This document shows, one piece after another, positions 14,315 to 19,066 of a DNA stretch of 19,066 bases. Origin of the DNA: Chitinophagaceae bacterium (lineage in GTDB: Bacteria; Bacteroidota; Bacteroidia; Chitinophagales; Chitinophagaceae); NCBI GenBank assembly GCA_008080615.1, contig VIKJ01000066.1, positions 1 to 19,066 of the forward strand, given 5' to 3'. A model generated the notes under the pieces. The model saw only the letters and a list, made by a program, of their open reading frames with translations, did not search any database and was not told where the DNA came from. Made by a program: the position numbers and the translations under genes. Position 1 is the stretch's first letter, and each line of letters begins with the position of its first letter.

Positions 14315-15562
14315 ATGGTTAAATTACTCAGTATTTTATGGAATAGCTTCCGCATGGCATTGCAGGAGCTGAAGGTAAATAAACTACGTACTTTCCTTTC
14401 GTTGTTTGGCATCACCATTGGTATATTTTGCATTATTGGCGTTTTGGCAACAGTAGATAGTTTAGAGCGGAAGGTTCAAACCGATTTGAAATCTCTTGGA
14501 AACAATACCATCTATATAGACAAATGGAATTATGGTGGCGGGTCTGATTACCCATGGTGGAAATATGTGAAGCGCCCAACCATGAAATTCGAAGAATTGA
14601 AAGTTGTTAAGGCTAAAAGCCAATTGGCCGCTTATGCCGCTTTTTTTGTAAGTAATAATGTGAATTTGAATTATGCCGATAATGTACTTAGCAATGTAGG
14701 CATGTACGGTGTTACCAATGAGTTTAACAGTATTCAAACAATTGAAATTGGCAATGGCAGGTATTTGAATGAATCTGATTTTACAAGAGGTGCTAGTGTT
14801 GGTGTAATTGGGTATAAAGTTGCAGATGAATTGTATGGTTCTCCCGAAAAAGCGGTTGGTAAAGAAATAGCATTTGGAGGAAGAAGAGTTTATATAGTAG
14901 GCATTATTAAAAAGCAGGGCCAGAGTTTTATTGGTGGCTTTGATTACGATAATTGTATTATTGTTCCTTATCGCTATTTCGCAGGAATTTTCAATCCCGA
15001 CAATAACAACCCTTATATTTTAGTTCAGGGAAAACCCAATATTGCATCAACTGCTTTGGCAGATGAATTAAATGGGGTAATGCGTCAATTAAGAAAGTTA
15101 AGCCCTACTCAAGAAGACAATTTCTCTTGTAACGATGTGGCTATGTTCAGCGATCAGATCAAAGGATTTTTTGGTCAGGTAAGTGCGGGTGGATGGGCAA
15201 TAGCTGGGTTAAGTTTAATAGTAGGTGCTTTTGGAGTAGCCAATATTATGTTTGTGACAGTAAGAGAAAGAACCAGCCAAATTGGTTTGAAAAAAGCCAT
15301 CGGGGCCAAGCGCAGCACCATTTTAACTGAATTCCTATTAGAAAGTGCCTTCCTTTGTATCATTGGGGGATTGGTAGGATTGGGTATGGTTTGGCTATTG
15401 TCTGTTGTATTAAGTTCTGTATTGCCGTTCCCTATTTTTATAGCACCCAATATAGTAGGCCTTGCTTTAAGTATTTGCATTGTTTTAGGAATACTTGCAG
15501 GAATTATTCCGGCATCTATTGCTGCTAAAATGGATCCAGTAGTTGCAATAAGAACGAAGTAA
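14315..15562 (+). CDS. ABC transporter permease, MacB/FtsX type
   Basis: This 415-residue protein has the MacB-like layout: an N-terminal cytoplasmic helix and first membrane segment (MALQELKVNKLRTFLSLFGI, then about 30-46), a large periplasmic MacB_PCD-like domain (about 50-280) and three C-terminal membrane helices of the FtsX domain (about 290-315, 340-370, 380-405), with the conserved cytoplasmic loop RERTSQIGLKKAIGAKRSTI and the ending MDPVVAIR. Such permeases work with a separate LolD/MacB-type ATPase in macrolide or lipoprotein export or in mechanotransmission. No ATPase or membrane-fusion partner lies next to it here, so it must be supplied from elsewhere. It ends 19 bp before tsaD on the same strand. 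Confidence 0.9.
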   Translation: MVKLLSILWNSFRMALQELKVNKLRTFLSLFGITIGIFCIIGVLATVDSLERKVQTDLKSLGNNTIYIDKWNYGGGSDYPWWKYVKRPTMKFEELKVVKAKSQLAAYAAFFVSNNVNLNYADNVLSNVGMYGVTNEFNSIQTIEIGNGRYLNESDFTRGASVGVIGYKVADELYGSPEKAVGKEIAFGGRRVYIVGIIKKQGQSFIGGFDYDNCIIVPYRYFAGIFNPDNNNPYILVQGKPNIASTALADELNGVMRQLRKLSPTQEDNFSCNDVAMFSDQIKGFFGQVSAGGWAIAGLSLIVGAFGVANIMFVTVRERTSQIGLKKAIGAKRSTILTEFLLESAFLCIIGGLVGLGMVWLLSVVLSSVLPFPIFIAPNIVGLALSICIVLGILAGIIPASIAAKMDPVVAIRTK

Positions 15563-15569
15563 TAAGTAC

Positions 15570-15577
15570 TATTTTTG
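15570..15577 (+). promoter_or_regulatory. Candidate -7 element upstream of tsaD
   Basis: TATTTTTG matches TAnnTTTG exactly and is followed by CGG, very like the element before sdhC. Its expected transcription start (around 15583-15585) falls just past the upstream ATG at 15582, which favours translation of TsaD from the second Met at 15609. Confidence 0.45.
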
Positions 15578-15581
15578 CGGA

Positions 15582-16646
15582 ATGCCACAGCAGCAGAAGG
15601 AAATTGAGATGCACACTACCCAGCCAATAATAAAGGAGAAAGGGATTACTATTTTAGCCATAGAGTCTTCTTGTGACGAAACAGCTGCATCTATTTGTGT
15701 AGACGGAAAAATCTTAAGCAATGTAATTGCCAGTCAATCTGTGCATGAAAAATATGGGGGAGTGGTTCCCGAATTGGCTAGTAGGGCCCATATGCAAAAT
15801 ATCATACCTGTTGTTAGTGAATGTTTTCAGGAAGCTTTTCCCAATCAACCCAATGAATACAATGTATTAGATGGCATTGCATTTACTCAAGCGCCTGGTT
15901 TAATCGGGAGCCTTTTAATTGGGGCTCAATTTGCTAAATCATTGTCCATTGCGCTAGATAAGCCACTTATAAGCGTTCATCATATGCAGGCACATGTATT
16001 GGCCAATTTAATTCCTTCAACTAAACCCGAATTTCCTTTTCTATGTTTAACTGTTAGTGGTGGCCATACCCAAATTGTATTGGCAAATTCTCCATTAGAT
16101 TTAACGGTAATAGGCGAAACCATTGATGATGCTGCCGGTGAAGCATTCGATAAAACGGCCAAATTATTGGGCTTGCCTTATCCCGGTGGTCCATTAATAG
16201 ATCAATATGCTGCATTGGGCAATCCGCTCAAATTTAAATTTGCAGAACCACAAATTCCCGAACTTAATTTTTCTTTTAGTGGACTAAAAACCTCGGTACT
16301 TTATTTTTTGCAAAAACAAGAGCCGGGTTTTATAGAGGACAATCTAAATGATCTTTGTGCTTCAGTTCAATATACCATTGTACAAATTTTACTAAAGAAA
16401 ATTAAAAAAGCGGTTGCTCAAACGGGGATTAAACAGGTTTGTTTGGCCGGAGGAGTAAGTGCCAATAGTGGGTTAAGAAACGGATTACAGGAGATGGGGC
16501 TGAAGCATGGATGGAAAACATTTGTACCTCCTTTTGAATATTGTACAGATAATGCAGCAATGATTGCCATTACTGGCTATTATAAATACCTAGAAGGCCA
16601 ATTCTGCAACCTAGATATTAGCCCAGCTGCAAGGGCAGAGTGGTAA
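15582..16646 (+). CDS. tsaD: tRNA N6-adenosine threonylcarbamoyltransferase TsaD
   Basis: This 354-residue Kae1/TsaD ATPase transfers the threonylcarbamoyl group to A37 of ANN-decoding tRNAs, with TsaB and TsaE. Features in order: ILAIESSCDETAASI (phosphate-binding, about 24-38), YGGVVPELASRAH (58-70), the metal-binding HHMQAH (His134 and His138), TVSGGHTQIVL (157-167), AFDKTAKLLGLPYPGGP (189-204), SFSGLKTSVL (231-240), LAGGVSANSGLR (288-299) and Asp323 of CTDNAAMIA, the third metal ligand. All are intact. The likely start is Met10 at 15609: it has an AGAAGGA-like site just upstream, the first nine residues (MPQQQKEIE) look non-conserved, and a -7 element lies too close to 15582. It is essential in most bacteria. 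Confidence 0.96.
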   Translation: MPQQQKEIEMHTTQPIIKEKGITILAIESSCDETAASICVDGKILSNVIASQSVHEKYGGVVPELASRAHMQNIIPVVSECFQEAFPNQPNEYNVLDGIAFTQAPGLIGSLLIGAQFAKSLSIALDKPLISVHHMQAHVLANLIPSTKPEFPFLCLTVSGGHTQIVLANSPLDLTVIGETIDDAAGEAFDKTAKLLGLPYPGGPLIDQYAALGNPLKFKFAEPQIPELNFSFSGLKTSVLYFLQKQEPGFIEDNLNDLCASVQYTIVQILLKKIKKAVAQTGIKQVCLAGGVSANSGLRNGLQEMGLKHGWKTFVPPFEYCTDNAAMIAITGYYKYLEGQFCNLDISPAARAEW

Positions 16647-16722
16647 TTATAGGTTATCCCAAGTTCCTGCGTGGTTTTCGGGGTATAAATCGTAATTTCG
16701 CCGCCAAAATTTAGCTTACGTA

Positions 16723-18348
16723 ATGATAAGTGCAAGAAATATAACCCTGGCCTATGGTAAAAGGGTACTGTTTGATGAAGTAAACATCAATTTTATAAAA
16801 GGAAATTGTTACGGTGTAATTGGCGCCAACGGTGCTGGTAAATCTACTTTCTTAAAAATATTGAGTGGAGAAATTGAACCCAATAAAGGGGTTGTTGAAA
16901 TTTCTAAGGGAGAAAGAATGTCTTTTTTAAGACAAAATCAGTTTGAATTTGACAATTGTACCGTTCTAAATACGGTATTGATGGGGCATAAACGCATGTG
17001 GGATGTGATGCATGAAAAAGATGCATTGTATGCAAAAGAAGACTTTTCTGAAGAGGATGGAATGAGAGCAGGAGAATTAGAAGCCGAATTTGGAGAAATG
17101 GGCGGTTATGAGGCAGAAAGCAATGCGGCTAGTTTTTTAAATAGCTTAGGTGTACACGATGAATTGCATCAAAGTTTGATGAGTGAAATACCGAGTAATT
17201 TTAAAGTAAGGGTATTGTTGGCGCAAGCACTTTTTGGAAATCCCGACATTCTTTTATTAGATGAGCCTACCAACGGTTTGGATATTGAAACCATTGGTTG
17301 GTTAGAAAATTTCTTAGCCGATTACGAAAACATCGTTTTAGTTGTAAGTCACGATCGTCACTTTTTAGATACGGTTTGTACCCATGTGGCCGATGTGGAT
17401 CGTTCAAAAATTAAAGTATTCACAGGTAACTATACATTCTGGTACGAGAGTAGCCAGTTAATGAGCAGACAAATAAACGATAAGAATAAAAAGAATGAAG
17501 AGAAGCGTCAGGCTTTATTAGATTTCATTGCTCGTTTCTCTGCCAATGCCTCTAAGAGTAAACAAGCAACCTCCAGAAAGAAAGCCTTAGAAAAATTAAC
17601 CATTGAAGAAATAGAACCTTCTAATAGAAAGTATCCGGGAATTATATTTCAACCATTGCGTGAAGTGGGTAATCAAATTTTGAATGTAGAAAACCTACAT
17701 AAATCGGTTGATGGAAGAAAGCTTTTTGATAAGGTAAATTTCAGTGTAAATAAAGGAGAGAAAATTGCTTTTTTAAGTAAGGATCCTTTGGCAGTTACTA
17801 CATTTTTCGAAATCATTGCTGAAAATGCCAAAGCGGATGGTGGAAAATATGAATGGGGTACAACTATTACCAAAGCCTATTTACCTCAAGAGAACAATGA
17901 GTTCTTTACCGAAGGATTAACTTTGATGGAATGGTTGAGACAATATGTTCCTTCGCATGTTACCGATGCAGATGAACCATTTTTAAGAGGGTTCTTAGGT
18001 AAAATGTTGTTTAGTGGGGATGATATTCTAAAGAAAACCAACGTGCTAAGTGGAGGAGAAAAAGTAAGGTGCATGGTAAGTAGAATGATGTTGCAGAATC
18101 CTAATTTGGTTATATTAGATCAACCAACTAACCACTTAGATTTGGAAAGTATTCAGAGTTTTAACGAAGGATGTCAAACCTTTCCTGGCATTGTATTCAT
18201 TACTTCTCATGACCATACATTTATGCAAACGGTTGCCAATAGAATTATTGAATTAACACCAACCGGCATCATCGATCGTTTAATGACATTTGATGAGTAT
18301 ATGGAAGATGCAAGGGTAAAAGAGTTAAGAGCAGAAATGTATATTTAG
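16723..18348 (+). CDS. ybiT: ABC-F family ATPase, YbiT type, with one degenerate ATP site
   Basis: This 541-residue soluble protein has two ABC domains. NBD1 (about 1-240) has an intact Walker A (GANGAGKST, 34-42), Walker B with catalytic Glu (LLLDEPTN, Glu181) and switch His210, but an altered signature (IPSNFK, 156-161). The linker (about 245-310) contains FIARFSANASKSKQATSR, as in E. coli YbiT. NBD2 (about 318-515) has a good signature (LSGGEK, 442-447), but its Walker A is SKDPLAVTT (352-360, no Gly or Lys) and the catalytic Glu is Gln467 (LDQPTNHLD). ABC-F proteins bind the ribosomal E site and act on translation. No membrane domains are present. It starts 76 bp after tsaD. The ybiT identity rests on the NBD1 and linker motifs. 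Confidence 0.93.
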   Translation: MISARNITLAYGKRVLFDEVNINFIKGNCYGVIGANGAGKSTFLKILSGEIEPNKGVVEISKGERMSFLRQNQFEFDNCTVLNTVLMGHKRMWDVMHEKDALYAKEDFSEEDGMRAGELEAEFGEMGGYEAESNAASFLNSLGVHDELHQSLMSEIPSNFKVRVLLAQALFGNPDILLLDEPTNGLDIETIGWLENFLADYENIVLVVSHDRHFLDTVCTHVADVDRSKIKVFTGNYTFWYESSQLMSRQINDKNKKNEEKRQALLDFIARFSANASKSKQATSRKKALEKLTIEEIEPSNRKYPGIIFQPLREVGNQILNVENLHKSVDGRKLFDKVNFSVNKGEKIAFLSKDPLAVTTFFEIIAENAKADGGKYEWGTTITKAYLPQENNEFFTEGLTLMEWLRQYVPSHVTDADEPFLRGFLGKMLFSGDDILKKTNVLSGGEKVRCMVSRMMLQNPNLVILDQPTNHLDLESIQSFNEGCQTFPGIVFITSHDHTFMQTVANRIIELTPTGIIDRLMTFDEYMEDARVKELRAEMYI

Positions 18349-18372
18349 AGAATACTACATTTTTAAAATAGT

Positions 18373-18405
18373 AAAGGGAATCTGAAATTCAGATTCCCTT
18401 TTTTT
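18373..18405. terminator. Bidirectional intrinsic terminator between ybiT and the carboxypeptidase gene
   Basis: AAAGGGAATCTGAA (18373-18386) pairs with TTCAGATTCCCTTT (18388-18401), a near-perfect long stem followed by a T-run to 18405. An A-rich run on the left gives a U-tract for the minus strand, so it can serve both converging genes. Confidence 0.9.
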
Positions 18406-18431
18406 ATTACTTCATTTATGATTTGTTATTG

Positions 18432-19066
18432 CTAATTGAGACGAGGAACATTTATTAAATTTCCAAAGAATAATGCATTCAAGAATAATTTATTAGTGCC
18501 ATACCAAGTGCCTCTAAAATTGGGATTATCTGTAAATAAAATCACCCTGCCTTCTCCTTCTTGTGCAACAACAATAGCTGCAGTATTTTTAATTTTTTTA
18601 GCAGAAATGGGATGTAGGTAACCACCAATTAATGGATTGTTTGTATACTGCGCTACAGTACTATAAGGATTGATACTTGGGGCAAGATAAGTCTGAGCAT
18701 TTCTGTATACAGAAACCTTTCTAGATGAAAATCCAAATCCTATGGGATGAGTTGTATCTAAATCTACAAAAAAAATAGAACCACCTAGAGACTTAGAACC
18801 TTCATTGTCTGCAGCAATATCAAAATTAAGTCTTTTGATTTCTGTTGCCTTTACTGTATCAGCAGCAGGCAGTATTTTTTCTTTAGTCATTCCTTGTTTG
18901 ATAGCCCATTCTGTTGCAGACTTAATGGTGATAAGGGTACCTCCGTTTTGTACCCAAGCTTTTATTTTATCTGTATTTGCTTTGTCTAATAAAGAATAGT
19001 TTCCAGATACCATGATCAATGTGTTATAGCGCTCTAGTTTTGCCCTGTTAAATGTAAGGAGGTCTA
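18432..19066 (-). CDS. C-terminal part of a large M14 zinc carboxypeptidase (5' end beyond the window)
   Basis: The frame is open from the stop at 18432 to the window end without a needed start, so the gene is partial (the TTG at 19019 is internal). The visible 211 residues hold a glutamine-amidotransferase-like C-terminal domain: YNTLIMVSGNYSLL, KIKAWVQNGGTLITIKSA, GGSIFFVDLDTTHPIGFGF, NPLIGGYL, and near the end GEGRVILFTDNPNFRGTWYGTNKLFLNALFFGN. This is the characteristic tail of the roughly 850-residue Bacteroidota zinc carboxypeptidases, where the catalytic M14 domain is N-terminal and exported. The metal site is outside the window, so activity cannot be judged. It converges on ybiT across the shared terminator. 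Confidence 0.85.
   Translation of the reverse strand, partial: DLLTFNRAKLERYNTLIMVSGNYSLLDKANTDKIKAWVQNGGTLITIKSATEWAIKQGMTKEKILPAADTVKATEIKRLNFDIAADNEGSKSLGGSIFFVDLDTTHPIGFGFSSRKVSVYRNAQTYLAPSINPYSTVAQYTNNPLIGGYLHPISAKKIKNTAAIVVAQEGEGRVILFTDNPNFRGTWYGTNKLFLNALFFGNLINVPRLN

Noticed and set aside
16723..18348. Degenerate NBD2 of the ABC-F as a sequencing artefact
   Set aside because: The frame is intact through the whole region and the losses fall in three separate places that belong to one composite site, which random error would not produce.

Overview
The window reads as AT-rich chromosomal DNA of a Bacteroidota bacterium, most likely Chitinophagales/Chitinophagaceae-like. Supporting points: Bacteroidota-style -7 elements (TAnnTTTG), general lack of strong Shine-Dalgarno sites, a type-B succinate dehydrogenase operon (cytochrome b, flavoprotein, Fe-S), an ECF sigma/anti-sigma pair with a short zinc-less anti-sigma, a half-size TauE protein, and a zinc carboxypeptidase of the large Bacteroidota type. 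The family-level placement is inference from protein style, not from a marker search.

Layout. 1-855: a PIN-domain toxin and small putative antitoxin lying between two copies of a 40-bp GC-rich repeat, with a partial third copy at the left edge. 856-1005: AT-rich intergenic DNA with nested inverted repeats. 1006-2188: a two-gene membrane operon (DUF2177, DUF1295). 2277-3856 (minus): ECF sigma factor, anti-sigma-like membrane protein and a bactofilin that appears split in two by a frameshift. Divergent from these, 3929-4696 encodes an NlpC/P60 peptidase with an SH3-like domain. 4791-9613 (minus): a tight run of oligopeptidase B-like lipoprotein (frame broken), tRNA methyltransferase TrmN6, DUF4878-like lipoprotein, fluoride channel CrcB, inorganic pyrophosphatase, TauE half-transporter and a small membrane protein. 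9702-10511: a membrane histidine-kinase-like protein without an ATPase domain. 10560-14074 (minus): sdhC (frameshifted), sdhA, sdhB. 14315-18348 (plus): MacB-type permease, tsaD, ABC-F protein YbiT. 18432-19066 (minus): C-terminal part of an M14 zinc carboxypeptidase running off the window.

How the genes fit together. crcB and ppa overlap by 4 nt, which pairs fluoride export with a classic fluoride-sensitive enzyme. The sigma/anti-sigma, bactofilin and cell-wall peptidase cluster suggests an envelope-related module (inference). The sdh genes form one respiratory operon with a good -7 element upstream.

Most of the window is ordinary housekeeping DNA. The best leads are the repeat-bracketed toxin module at the left edge; three clear frame breaks in otherwise well-conserved genes (bactofilin, oligopeptidase B, sdhC) plus a possible fourth in the antitoxin; the crcB-ppa coupling; and an ABC-F protein in which every element of one composite ATP site is degenerate. 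I did not find a clearly new multi-gene system.
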